From an uncultured Paraglaciecola sp. (GTDB lineage: Bacteria > Pseudomonadota > Gammaproteobacteria > Enterobacterales > Alteromonadaceae): a stretch of 56,558 nucleotides of DNA. Where the stretch lies: NCBI RefSeq assembly GCF_937123705.1, contig NZ_CAKZKO010000154.1, positions 1-56,558 on the forward strand, given 5' to 3'. Shown in pieces: positions 17,530-26,299 of this stretch. The notes below the pieces were generated by a model that worked only from the letters and a program-made list of their open reading frames with translations, made no database searches and was not told where the DNA came from. The stretch's first letter is position 1; each line of letters opens with the position of its first letter. Both the position numbers and the translations under genes were made by a program.

Positions 17530-18312
17530 TTATAGCTTAGGATCAAAATGTGCTAATTCATCTGAGAAGATTTCTTGTAAATCTCGGGTTAATTTTCGTA
17601 CCGACAAACTGATATTATGTTGTAGATAGGGGTGTACATCAAATTCCTCGAGTACGGTTAAATCTAGATGTATTTGCCTAGCTGGGATCCTATACCAAGG
17701 CCAACCCTTAGTGAGGCCTGGAGGTGAAACCTTAATCAACGTACGTTGAAAATTAGCTTTAGAGCGTAAAGCTAAATTGGCAGCACCTCGTTGAAAACTA
17801 AGAGCTTTACCGGGTGTAGTGCGGGTGCCTTCCGGAAAAATAATCAAATTGCTGCCTTGATCCAAGGAATTTCGGCAGTCTTCAATTAAATTTTCGGGGT
17901 CTGCGTTATTCAGGTAACCGGTATTGATTAATACCCCTTTGGTAAAAATATTCTTCCACAGGGATTCTTTTACGACACAATTGGCATCTGGTATCAATGA
18001 AATCAACACCACTACATCCACTAGGCTTGGATGATTGGCAATCACAATCTTGCCCTTGAGATTAGCCAGTTTTTCTATATTGTTGGTGGTGACTTTGACC
18101 ACACCCACCCAATACATTAGCCAAATGAAAAATTTAAAGCTTTTGTGAACGGCATAACGGCAGGCTCTATTACGAGTTTGCTCATCTCGGTGTTTTAGGC
18201 GATACAGGGGAAGCCAAAATATCGCCATTAATAAACCACTTAGGCCAAAAACACTAAAACAAAATGCGGTTGCAAAAAAACGCCAAATTTTACTTATGTA
18301 TGTCAAAAACAA
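17530..18312 (-). CDS. 1-acyl-glycerol-3-phosphate acyltransferase-like enzyme (ApeG-like)
   Basis: 260 residues with a membrane segment near residues 13-36 and the PlsC-family hallmarks: NHPSLVD (catalytic H94 and D99) and FPEGTRT near 155. Enzymes of this family transfer an acyl chain to a glycerol or related hydroxyl. In aryl polyene clusters the counterpart is thought to attach the pigment or a fatty acid to the lipid anchor. Separated from the ACP gene by 69 bases and from fadH by about 55, all minus-strand. Confidence 0.85.
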   Translation of the reverse strand: MFLTYISKIWRFFATAFCFSVFGLSGLLMAIFWLPLYRLKHRDEQTRNRACRYAVHKSFKFFIWLMYWVGVVKVTTNNIEKLANLKGKIVIANHPSLVDVVVLISLIPDANCVVKESLWKNIFTKGVLINTGYLNNADPENLIEDCRNSLDQGSNLIIFPEGTRTTPGKALSFQRGAANLALRSKANFQRTLIKVSPPGLTKGWPWYRIPARQIHLDLTVLEEFDVHPYLQHNISLSVRKLTRDLQEIFSDELAHFDPKL

Positions 18313-18367
18313 ACTCCGTCATTGTGGTGTGTACTCCAATAAGTTACTCATCACGCTAAGATAATAT

Positions 18368-20386
18368 TTAAATTTTTGCTGCTAACCAAGCGGCCGCTTC
18401 AATTGCGGATTTGGCATCTAATCCTGCGACATTATTTGCACCACCTATCAAGTGTACCGCTTGCTTAAACTGGTTTACGTCAAAGGTCACATGGCTTTGC
18501 TGCCCTGCGCACACTATTATAGAATCTGCTGTTAATATTTTGGACTCACCACGTATACCCACAGTTAAACCAAGATCCGATATACCTTGGTAGCTAACCT
18601 TTGATAGTGTTTTAACGTTATTTCGCTTTAATTCAGCACGGTGGATCCACACTGTGGTTTTGCCTAGCCCCGCTCCTGGCTTGCGGACTTTGCGTTGTAA
18701 CATAGTGATTTGTTTGCTGTTAACCCAAGTATTCACAGCAGTGGCTAATCCGCCATTATTTTTATTATTAAGATCAATGCCCCAATGAGTGGCAAAACCT
18801 TGTTGTTTTGTTTTAAAAGAGTCGTCTTCAGGTGGCGGGCTGGTGATCTTAGTTGCGACATCAAAGGCAATGCCTCCAGTACCAATAACGACTACGTTAT
18901 TTCCTACTTTTACTTTGTCTTCTATTACATCTTGGTATTGCATAACAGTTGAGTGCTGGGCGCCAGGAACATCTAATTGGCGGGCAGTGGTGCCCGTGGC
19001 AATAATCACTTCATCAAATTTATTGAGTTGGGTTAAATCAGGTGATGTGCCCAGTTTCACATTCACCGTTGACTGCTCTAAGGTGTAATTTATATAGCGC
19101 AAGAACTCATTGAACTCTTCTTTCCCTGGAATTTTTGCAGCGAGATTTAGTTGACCACCCAATTTGTCACTGTGTTCAAATAGGGTGACTTGGTGGCCAC
19201 GCTGGGCAGCAAAAATTGCAAACATGGCTCCAGCAGGGCCTGCTCCCACTACTGCTAGATCCTTGACTTCAGAGGTGGGTTCAAAATTTAATAGGGTTTC
19301 AAACCCCGCGCGCGGGTTCACAAGACAGCTAGCCACTTTATTGACAAATATATGATCCAAGCAAGCTTGATTGCAGGCAATACAGGTATTAATAGCCTCG
19401 GCGTTATCTGCTTTGGCTTTATTTACAAAGTCACTATCAGCCAAGAAAGGGCGTGCCATTGAAACCAAATCGGCCATATTGTCGGCTATAATTGATTCCG
19501 CCACTTGCGGGGTATTAATACGATTGCAAGCCACTATTGGAATAGTGATAAGCTTTTTAACTTTGGCCGTTATGCCGCTAAACGCGGCTCTTGGAACCAC
19601 GCTAGCAATAGTGGGCACCCGTGTTTCGTGCCAACCTATGCCGCTGTTGATGATGTTGACACCGGCTTTTTCTAAGGCCAAGGCCAGTTTAATCACTTCG
19701 TCAAAATCACTGCCATTTTCTACTAAGTCTAAAATAGACAAGCGGAAAATAAGTATGTGATTGTCTCCAAAACGCTGCCTGATCTGCCGCACAATTTCTA
19801 ATGGAAAGCGCACTCTATTGTCGAAGTTCCCACCCCATTGGTCATTGCGTTTATTGGTGTGGCGACATATAAACTGGTTAATTAAATATCCCTCAGAGCC
19901 CATGATTTCTATACCGTCGTAACCCGCATCAAAGGCCAAACCGGCGCATACCACAAAATCTTCAATTTGCTGCTCTATCTCATTTTCAGTTAGTGCATGG
20001 GGAATAAAGGGCACTATTGGCGCTTGAATGGCACTTGGCGCCACAATTTGACTGTGATAACCATAACGGCCGGCGTGTAAGATTTGCATGCATATCTTAG
20101 TGGGATATTGATGCACAGCTTGAGTAATGAGCCGATGTTCGGCAACATGTTGCTGACGACTGAGGATCACGCGATTTGGGGCTAAAATTCCTGATGTATT
20201 AGGTGATACGCCACCGGTAATAATTAGTCCTACACCACCAGCCGCACGCTCGGCATAAAATGCGGCCAAACGCACAAAACCATCGAGTTGCTCTTCAAGG
20301 TTGGTGTGCATGGAGCCCATAATGACGCGATTGCTTAATGTGGTGAACCCCAAATTTAGAGTAGAGAGTAAGTGGGGGTAAGGCAT
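18368..20386 (-). CDS. fadH: 2,4-dienoyl-CoA reductase (NADPH)
   Basis: 672 residues when started at the ATG at 20386 (MPYPHLL), exactly the E. coli FadH length. An N-terminal old-yellow-enzyme TIM barrel with the proton-donor tyrosine at 167 and histidine at 253 is followed by a 4Fe-4S site. Its cysteines 335, 338, 342 and 354 have the C-X2-C-X3-C-X11-C spacing. FAD and NADPH Rossmann domains follow (VGAGPAGAMFA, VIGTGGIAFD). All numbering coincides with E. coli FadH. It reduces conjugated 2,4-dienoyl thioesters. The longer reading to 20425 has no better ribosome binding site. It is the first gene of the left arm, an unusual place for a beta-oxidation enzyme. Confidence 0.93.
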   Translation of the reverse strand: MPYPHLLSTLNLGFTTLSNRVIMGSMHTNLEEQLDGFVRLAAFYAERAAGGVGLIITGGVSPNTSGILAPNRVILSRQQHVAEHRLITQAVHQYPTKICMQILHAGRYGYHSQIVAPSAIQAPIVPFIPHALTENEIEQQIEDFVVCAGLAFDAGYDGIEIMGSEGYLINQFICRHTNKRNDQWGGNFDNRVRFPLEIVRQIRQRFGDNHILIFRLSILDLVENGSDFDEVIKLALALEKAGVNIINSGIGWHETRVPTIASVVPRAAFSGITAKVKKLITIPIVACNRINTPQVAESIIADNMADLVSMARPFLADSDFVNKAKADNAEAINTCIACNQACLDHIFVNKVASCLVNPRAGFETLLNFEPTSEVKDLAVVGAGPAGAMFAIFAAQRGHQVTLFEHSDKLGGQLNLAAKIPGKEEFNEFLRYINYTLEQSTVNVKLGTSPDLTQLNKFDEVIIATGTTARQLDVPGAQHSTVMQYQDVIEDKVKVGNNVVVIGTGGIAFDVATKITSPPPEDDSFKTKQQGFATHWGIDLNNKNNGGLATAVNTWVNSKQITMLQRKVRKPGAGLGKTTVWIHRAELKRNNVKTLSKVSYQGISDLGLTVGIRGESKILTADSIIVCAGQQSHVTFDVNQFKQAVHLIGGANNVAGLDAKSAIEAAAWLAAKI

Positions 20387-20487
20387 AAAAGGTCTAGTTA
20401 GCTCAGAATGGCTCAAGTTTAGCATGTTTCTGTTAAATGATAAGACGGCCGTACGCTAGGTGGTTCAAACAATAAAGGATAACGGGC
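20387..20487. promoter_or_regulatory. Divergent control region of the two aryl polyene arms
   Basis: Only 101 bases separate the fadH and phosphopantetheinyl transferase starts, so promoters of both arms must overlap here. Overlapping palindromes ACGGCCGT (20445-20452) and CGTACG (20450-20455) are the only GC-rich symmetric element in the gap and may bind a regulator. Confidence 0.45.
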
Positions 20488-21165
20488 TTGGCCAAACACA
20501 CTATTTATATGTACTACTGCGATATGCGTCAGCATGCCATTACAGATGCAGGTTTACTTGCGTTGCTAAACGGGCCGGACCAATTACGTTTCCATACAAT
20601 AAAAAACAAAACTCGGCAGCGCCAGTTTGCCATGGGCAGATGGTTGATTAAACACGGCTTAAGCCAGCAGTTTTCGGTCGCTAAGTCAGATAACTATGAA
20701 CTGACTAATTATTCTCAGTGGCGACAGTTAACCAGCGATAAACGCTACAGTGTGTCAATCAGCCATAGTAGCGATTATGTTGCCGTGGCAATTGCCGATT
20801 TTCCTTGTGAATTGGGTATTGATATTGAGCAACATAAATCACGAAACTTCAGCGAATTACTCAAGGTTTTTAGTACCACTGAAGAGCAGCATCTGATCGC
20901 TAATTTGGCTGACATTAAGAGTATGTTTTATCGTTTGTGGACCGCAAAAGAAGCATTTCTAAAAGTCACGCAAAAACCTATTGATGCTGTGGTGAAACAA
21001 GATTTGAGTCCATGTTTATTGTCTGGTTTCGCGCAAACTTCTAGCTATCAATCATATAGCGGAGAATTGGCAAAAGGCGACTATAGCTATTGTGTCATGA
21101 CAAATGCAGCAAAAATCACCTCTATTGAGGTATTTCAACTGAATTGTGCCAGTGTTGAACCCTAA
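20488..21165 (+). CDS. Sfp-type 4'-phosphopantetheinyl transferase
   Basis: 225 residues starting at TTG, supported by AAAGGA eight bases upstream; the next ATG (20509) lacks such a site. It transfers phosphopantetheine from CoA to the ACP serines. Two family motifs are present: GIDIE near residue 111 (magnesium-binding acids) and the WTAKEAFLK segment near 150. The N-terminal RQRQFAMGRWLI matches the substrate-binding region of Sfp enzymes. First gene of the right arm, presumably dedicated to the four ACPs of this cluster. Confidence 0.93.
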   Translation: MAKHTIYMYYCDMRQHAITDAGLLALLNGPDQLRFHTIKNKTRQRQFAMGRWLIKHGLSQQFSVAKSDNYELTNYSQWRQLTSDKRYSVSISHSSDYVAVAIADFPCELGIDIEQHKSRNFSELLKVFSTTEEQHLIANLADIKSMFYRLWTAKEAFLKVTQKPIDAVVKQDLSPCLLSGFAQTSSYQSYSGELAKGDYSYCVMTNAAKITSIEVFQLNCASVEP

Positions 21166-21206
21166 GACGGGCTTTAGTAAACTTCTTTTTTTAATAGGGA
21201 AGAATT

Positions 21207-21935
21207 ATGGCCTTGAGTTTCAATATTAGTAAGTGTGTCGCCTGGGCGCCTGGACTTGAATCTGAACAAGATTGGCAATTATGGCAAAGTGGAGAAAAAC
21301 ACTTAACTGAAGACTTGGCTTTACCTAAGCTAGCGGCCATTCCTGCAATGCAGCGCCGGCGCTTAAGCCCGTTTGCAAAAGTTGCCTTGCATTGTGCCTT
21401 AGAAGCCAGCGGTCATCATCAAGCAGAGGTGCCTTGTGTGTTCTCTTCACGTCATGGAGATTTACACCGCACTACCAGCCTAATTGAGAATATTGCCGAG
21501 AATAAAGATTTGTCTCCGACTCAATTTGGATTGTCGGTGCATAATGCGGCGGCAGGCTTGTTTAGTATTTTCACCGGAAACCGTGCGCCCTTATCTGCCA
21601 TTGCTGGTGGTCAAAGTAGCTTTATGCAAGGCTTGTTAGATAGTGTGGCAAAACTTCATGCCAATCAGTTATCACAAATACTTTATGTCTATTGTGATCT
21701 AAGTGTACCTGACTGTTATCGTCCTTATGTCACAGATGACAGCTCAATAGGGGTGGGGTTGCTTATTGAAAAAGCCAATGGCAATAATGATTTCAGTCTT
21801 GCTTATAACCCTGCGGCAAAGAGTCTAAGTAGTGAATGCCAAGCGTTGGACTTTATGGGGTTTATGTTAAGTGATAACCGCCAATTGCAAACTAATATTC
21901 ACCAACAAACTTGGCAAGTTTCTCGACAAAATTGA
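21207..21935 (+). CDS. Ketosynthase-like chain length factor (ApeC-like, PF13723 type)
   Basis: 242 residues, covering only the N-terminal half of a ketosynthase. The nucleophile position reads AIAGGQSSF, with glutamine 136 where an active ketosynthase has cysteine. That Cys-to-Gln change is the hallmark of chain length factors. SVHNAAAGLFS and YVYCDLSVPD are typical of the Ketoacyl-synt_2 family. By analogy with E. coli ApeC it should pair with the ApeO-like ketosynthase encoded at 29523 and set polyene length. Follows the transferase by 41 bases. Confidence 0.88.
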   Translation: MALSFNISKCVAWAPGLESEQDWQLWQSGEKHLTEDLALPKLAAIPAMQRRRLSPFAKVALHCALEASGHHQAEVPCVFSSRHGDLHRTTSLIENIAENKDLSPTQFGLSVHNAAAGLFSIFTGNRAPLSAIAGGQSSFMQGLLDSVAKLHANQLSQILYVYCDLSVPDCYRPYVTDDSSIGVGLLIEKANGNNDFSLAYNPAAKSLSSECQALDFMGFMLSDNRQLQTNIHQQTWQVSRQN

Positions 21936-22185
21936 GTTGATTTTAGGTTTTTTTGGGTAACATTGAAGCACTAGCAGTTGTTGCGAATAAGCCTCAGAAT
22001 GATATTATTAACTATCAAGTATATAGATGTAATGGGTGTTTGTTTAAAACAGCACCATCCTAAGTGCCTTTCATTTCCCACTGTTTTTAGGTCTAGACTT
22101 ATCATAGCAAAGGATTGGAACCAGCTTTTGGTGAGCATAGTAGTAACACGAAATTCACAACGAAAACCTTAAAATAGGAAAACAG

Positions 22186-22440
22186 ATGAGCAATCTGAAC
22201 CATGAAATTAAGCTATTAATTATTGAAGCCTTGGATTTGGAAGATATTTCTGTGGATGATATTGAAGATGATGCACCTCTTTTTGTTGATGGGTTAGGGC
22301 TGGACTCTATCGATGCTTTAGAGTTAGGTGTGGCAATAAAAAATGCCTACAATATTAAGATTGATGGCAATACAGAAGACAGCAAGAAGCATTTTTACTC
22401 AGTGAAAACCTTGAGTGATTATATTCAACTTAGCCAGTAA
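22186..22440 (+). CDS. Acyl carrier protein (ApeE-like)
   Basis: 84 residues. Phosphopantetheine serine S41 lies in GLGLDSIDALEL. Compared with ordinary ACPs it has an insertion after helix III (DGNTEDSKKHFYSVKTL), a feature shared with the fourth ACP of this cluster at 39685. Acidic throughout. Preceded by 250 bases without a gene, so the ACP-to-acyltransferase block may have its own promoter, and followed 17 bases later by the second ACP. Confidence 0.92.
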   Translation: MSNLNHEIKLLIIEALDLEDISVDDIEDDAPLFVDGLGLDSIDALELGVAIKNAYNIKIDGNTEDSKKHFYSVKTLSDYIQLSQ

Positions 22441-22457
22441 ATAAGGTTTCAAAGACG

Positions 22458-22703
22458 ATGGATCAACAACAAATTTTATCAATGGTAAAAACCATATTAG
22501 TCAATGAGTTCGAAATTGATGAAGCGGATATAGTGCCAGAAGCCAATATATATGAAGACCTCGATATAGACAGTATTGATGTAGTCGATCTTGTGGTGCG
22601 CCTAAGAGCAGAAACGGGTCGCTCGATTGAGCCTGGTAATTTTAAACAAGTTAGAACCATAGCCGACTTGTTAGACGCCTTGGATAACCTCATTAACAAT
22701 TAA
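22458..22703 (+). CDS. Acyl carrier protein (ApeF-like)
   Basis: 81 residues, S39 in the DLDIDSIDVVDL motif. The C-terminal IEPGNFKQVRTIADLLD is close to that of the ACP at 17218. In characterised aryl polyene systems two ACPs share starter loading and chain extension; which does what here cannot be read from sequence. Seventeen bases after the preceding ACP and 84 before the ligase gene. Confidence 0.92.
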   Translation: MDQQQILSMVKTILVNEFEIDEADIVPEANIYEDLDIDSIDVVDLVVRLRAETGRSIEPGNFKQVRTIADLLDALDNLINN

Positions 22704-22787
22704 TCCTTTCACCCATCCACAATGGATTACGAGTGGTATTCCATTTTTTGTGGCGTGTTCATGCGCCACAAGGCCATAAGACACTAA

Positions 22788-24128
22788 ATGCAAATGGATT
22801 TAAAAAGCTACAGCCTTGATCCCCGAACAATTACCTTCCTAGATGGACAACACAATAATGCCCATTGGTTTAACATAGTTGCAGGTTATCGCAGCCAGTT
22901 AATGGCATCACCGGCTAAGACTTGGTTGTTGTTTGAGGCGGATACCTTCTTATTTTCTGCGATCTTCTATGCATTGTTATCCGCAGGTAAATCTATTGTT
23001 TTGCCACAAAATGCCCAGCCCGCCCATATTCGCGAAATAAAACAGCAGGTGCAGGCCAGCATAGGTTCGCCAGAGATAGAGCCTGACTTAGTGACGCGGC
23101 ATAGCTGGCCGAATCAGCCAATTTCCAGTCTACATATTGATGGCGAAATCACCCTTAGCTTTTTTACCTCTGGCTCCACCGGCCAAGCAAAAGCTATAGT
23201 CAAAAAGTTCAGTCAATTGCAAACCGAAATCGCTTGTCTTGAAGCCAGTTTTGGCGCAAATGTCAAAGATACGGTGTTTCTGTCGACTGTTTCCCACCAG
23301 CATATTTATGGTTTGTTGTTTAAGGTACTTTGGCCTATTACTATGGGTCATGGGGTGGTATGCCAAGCATTTGAATACCCTGAACATATAGTTAATAAAA
23401 TGCGAGTAAGTGATTTTTATAAAGTGACATTAGTTGCCAGCCCGGCTCATCTGCATCGTTTATGTCTAGACAATCCTCTATTGGCAGTCAAGCAGCGTAT
23501 AGATAATGTGTTTTCTTCAGGTGGTCCGTTAGATGCGGATAAAAATATTGCGCTGCAACAACAGCTTGCATGCAAGCTAATCGAAGTCTACGGCAGCACC
23601 GAAACAGGCGGCATAGGTTGGCGTCAGAGAAATTCAATCACAGACGAAATCTGGCATACCTTCGCTGGCGTCAGTGTGGCTTTGCAACCCAATAGCGAAT
23701 TATTATTGTTGTCATCACCTTATATCAGTGAAGATAAATTTTACGGAGATGACAGGATTGAGATTTATAGCGAACGACAGTTTAGGTTGTTAGGGCGAGC
23801 CGACGATATAGTAAAAATCGAAGAAAAGCGTATTTCATTACAGGAAGTGCAACAGCGCTGTAAGCAACATGAATTTGTTCAAGACGTATGTGTTTTAGTT
23901 ACCGGTAAACAGCGCAAACAATTAGCGGCTGTAATTGAACTTAATGCGCAAGGAGTAGAAGCCAAGAATACTATGCCTAGGCACATGTTTAACCGCGTGT
24001 TTAGAGGCTACTTAGCCCAATGGTTTGAAGCCGTGACCTTGCCAAAAAAGTTTAGGTATCCGCAACAATTACCTTATAATGCTCAAGGTAAATTAAACCG
24101 ACAAGCTGTGGAGTCATATTTTGAGTGA
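22788..24128 (+). CDS. Aryl-ACP ligase / AMP-dependent synthetase (ApeH-like)
   Basis: 446 residues, an ANL-superfamily adenylate-forming enzyme without a carrier domain. The phosphate-binding loop is FFTSGSTGQAK near residue 127; VYGSTETGGIGW near 270 is the adenylate site, and a C-terminal subdomain begins with the hinge LLGRADDIVKIEEKR. It should activate the aromatic starter acid and load it onto an ACP. Together with the ammonia-lyase at 26300 this points to a cinnamate- or coumarate-type starter made from an amino acid. Confidence 0.88.
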   Translation: MQMDLKSYSLDPRTITFLDGQHNNAHWFNIVAGYRSQLMASPAKTWLLFEADTFLFSAIFYALLSAGKSIVLPQNAQPAHIREIKQQVQASIGSPEIEPDLVTRHSWPNQPISSLHIDGEITLSFFTSGSTGQAKAIVKKFSQLQTEIACLEASFGANVKDTVFLSTVSHQHIYGLLFKVLWPITMGHGVVCQAFEYPEHIVNKMRVSDFYKVTLVASPAHLHRLCLDNPLLAVKQRIDNVFSSGGPLDADKNIALQQQLACKLIEVYGSTETGGIGWRQRNSITDEIWHTFAGVSVALQPNSELLLLSSPYISEDKFYGDDRIEIYSERQFRLLGRADDIVKIEEKRISLQEVQQRCKQHEFVQDVCVLVTGKQRKQLAAVIELNAQGVEAKNTMPRHMFNRVFRGYLAQWFEAVTLPKKFRYPQQLPYNAQGKLNRQAVESYFE

Positions 24129-24471
24129 TTGTGTATATCATGGCGAAGTTTTGTCAGTTGAAGAACAACGGGATTCGGTAACCTTAGAACTTAAGGTACC
24201 TGAAAATTTGTACTATTTTCAAGGTCACTTTGACAATGCACCTGTGTTACCAGGGGTGGCAATGACCCATTGGGTTGTGGAATATGCCAGCCAATATTTT
24301 GATGCTGATCCAGCTGGGTTTCAGGCGTTTAATGGCCTTAAGTTTCAAATTATTGTGTGTCCAGGCTATACCCTCAAACTTAATTTGAGGCAAATCAACC
24401 TTAATAAATATTCATTCAGCTATAGCTCAGAACACGGAAAACATGCTTCAGGTAAGGTATTATTCGTGTGA
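24121..24471 (+). CDS. 3-hydroxyacyl-ACP dehydratase, hot-dog fold (ApeI-like)
   Basis: 116 residues. The FQGHFDNAPVLPGVAM segment is the FabA/FabZ-type active-site region (HF...PVLPG), with the catalytic histidine in it. It removes water from the beta-hydroxyacyl-ACP so that the double bond persists in the growing polyene. In E. coli this subunit forms a heterodimer with ApeP, whose counterpart is at 30718. The start is a TTG overlapping the ligase stop by eight bases, with GGAG seven bases upstream. Confidence 0.88.
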   Translation: MSDCVYHGEVLSVEEQRDSVTLELKVPENLYYFQGHFDNAPVLPGVAMTHWVVEYASQYFDADPAGFQAFNGLKFQIIVCPGYTLKLNLRQINLNKYSFSYSSEHGKHASGKVLFV

Positions 24472-25211
24472 CCATGAGTTATTGTTTTATTATTCCCAAT
24501 TACAATCATACCCAGGCCGTCGCTAATACTATTGCCGCGCTGCAGCACTATGCTTTACCTATTATTTTGGTGGATGATGGCAGTAATCTTGAAACCCAAA
24601 CTTTGCTTGAAGAGCTTGCCGCTGAATATCAAAATTTGACGCTTTTTAGAAGGTCAATCAATGGCGGCAAAGGCGCCGCAGTAAAAACAGGTTTAACTAT
24701 TGCCTATGAAATGGACATGAGTCATGCAATACAAGTTGATGCCGACGGACAGCATAATTTGGCTGATATTGATAGCTTACTAAATGAATCTAAACGTTAT
24801 CCACTTGCGATGATAAGTGGCCGACCTTTATACGATGAAAGCATTTCTAAAGGCCGATATTATGGCCGTTTTATCACTCATTTTTGGGTGTATATCGAAA
24901 CCTTGTCTTTTACAATCAAAGATTCAATGTGCGGCTTTAGGGTGTATCCCTTAAAAGCTTGTATGCAGCTTATGGATAAACAAGCTTTGGGCGATAGGAT
25001 GGACTTTGATATCGAAATTATGGTGCGCTTATTTTGGCAGAATACGGCGATTCGATTTATTGCAACTAAGGTGCTTTATCCTCCCGATGGGGTGTCTCAT
25101 TTTAATGTTTGGAAAGATAATTGGTTAATCTCAAAAATGCACACCCGATTATTTTTTGGGATGATAATTCGGTTGCCTTATTTGCTCTTTTCAAAATTTA
25201 GGGGCCAGTAG
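24468..25211 (+). CDS. Family 2 glycosyltransferase (ApeJ N-terminal-like)
   Basis: 247 residues with a GT-A fold: IPNYNHTQ at the N-terminus, DDGSN as the nucleotide-binding acid pair, and VDADGQHN as the metal-binding DXD motif. A C-terminal hydrophobic stretch suggests membrane association. It begins at GTG, overlapping the dehydratase stop by four bases. In some aryl polyene clusters this activity is fused to the acyltransferase that follows; here the two are separate overlapping genes. It probably attaches a sugar to the lipid-linked pigment. Confidence 0.88.
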   Translation: MTMSYCFIIPNYNHTQAVANTIAALQHYALPIILVDDGSNLETQTLLEELAAEYQNLTLFRRSINGGKGAAVKTGLTIAYEMDMSHAIQVDADGQHNLADIDSLLNESKRYPLAMISGRPLYDESISKGRYYGRFITHFWVYIETLSFTIKDSMCGFRVYPLKACMQLMDKQALGDRMDFDIEIMVRLFWQNTAIRFIATKVLYPPDGVSHFNVWKDNWLISKMHTRLFFGMIIRLPYLLFSKFRGQ

Positions 25212-26191
25212 TGAGTCAGCAAGCCCATTGGTCAAGCATTAAAGAGCGTGGCAGTTTAGCTGGCATACGTTTTTTGGTGGCTGTATATAAGCTCTTTGGA
25301 AAAGGGCCTTTTCGGGTCTGTTTTTTCCCTGTGATGTTGTATTTCTATGTTACCGGCGGTCAAGCTCGCCGCGGTGTACTTAAATATTGGCGTAATCTTG
25401 AGCGCAGCCGACAACAGCAACCCTGTAGTAAGTTAAAGCTGCATATCCATGGTTTTAAAGTGTTTCTGACTTTTGGCTGGGCCATAGTCGACAAATTTGA
25501 TGCTTGGCTAGGTAAAATTCATCTAGATGACTTGGATATCGTTAACCAACAGGTGTATGACGAGCTTGCCCAAGGGCAAGGCTGTGTCATTCTCAGTACG
25601 CATTTAGGCAATATGGAAATATGTAGAGCTATTTTCAGTTCTGGTGAAAATAAAAAGAAACTGAATGTGATCACCTATAATGTTCACGCCCAGTCTTTTA
25701 ATGATTTTTTAGAGCGTATTAATCCCGAAGCGGGCATTAATTTTATTCATATCGAAAACTTTGGCCCAGACGATACCATCAAACTCAAACAAAAAATTGA
25801 TGACGGTGAAGCCGTGGTGATTTTCGCCGACCGAACATCAGTGAACAATCCTAATAGTGTGCAATTTGTCCCTTTTTTGACTGAGCCTGCGCCTATAGCA
25901 ATTGGCCCCTTTGCCTTAGCCACTATTATGCAATGCCCAGTTTATTTAATGACTTGCCTGAAAAGTACCGAAACCAGTCGCTATCAGGTACATATTGAAA
26001 ATTTTGCAGAGCCGGTCAAAATAAGACGCAAAGATCGAGAAACCTATTTTAATCAACTAATGTGCAAATATGCCGACAGGCTGAGTTATTTCGCGCTCTT
26101 GGCTCCTTATCAATGGGGTAATTTTTTCGACTTTTGGCGAGGCAATGAAACTCAAGAAGATAGCCCTTTACCAGAGAATAAAGATAAGTGA
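25211..26191 (+). CDS. LpxL/HtrB-like lysophospholipid acyltransferase (ApeJ C-terminal-like)
   Basis: 326 residues. The HX4E motif HLGNME (H131, E136) and the FADRTS segment near 216 place it with the late lipid A acyltransferases. A membrane segment lies near residues 32-50. The GTG start overlaps the glycosyltransferase stop by one base. It likely acylates the pigment's head group. Last gene before a 108-base gap. Confidence 0.88.
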   Translation: MSQQAHWSSIKERGSLAGIRFLVAVYKLFGKGPFRVCFFPVMLYFYVTGGQARRGVLKYWRNLERSRQQQPCSKLKLHIHGFKVFLTFGWAIVDKFDAWLGKIHLDDLDIVNQQVYDELAQGQGCVILSTHLGNMEICRAIFSSGENKKKLNVITYNVHAQSFNDFLERINPEAGINFIHIENFGPDDTIKLKQKIDDGEAVVIFADRTSVNNPNSVQFVPFLTEPAPIAIGPFALATIMQCPVYLMTCLKSTETSRYQVHIENFAEPVKIRRKDRETYFNQLMCKYADRLSYFALLAPYQWGNFFDFWRGNETQEDSPLPENKDK

Positions 26192-26299
26192 TTCCCAGTT
26201 GGGGTTAAATTATCTGACATGTACAATAGATTAAGCTTTAGTATAGAAATCATTGGGATGCATAGTTCCAGTATTAATAGAAAGATGGAGTAAATATAG

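Noticed and set aside
20387..20425. Longer start for fadH at 20425
   Set aside because: The start at 20386 gives exactly the E. coli length and residue numbering.
21978..22172. 64-codon plus-strand frame between the chain length factor and ACP genes
   Set aside because: No ribosome binding site, no recognisable content and no signal; more likely a leader or promoter region for the ACP block.
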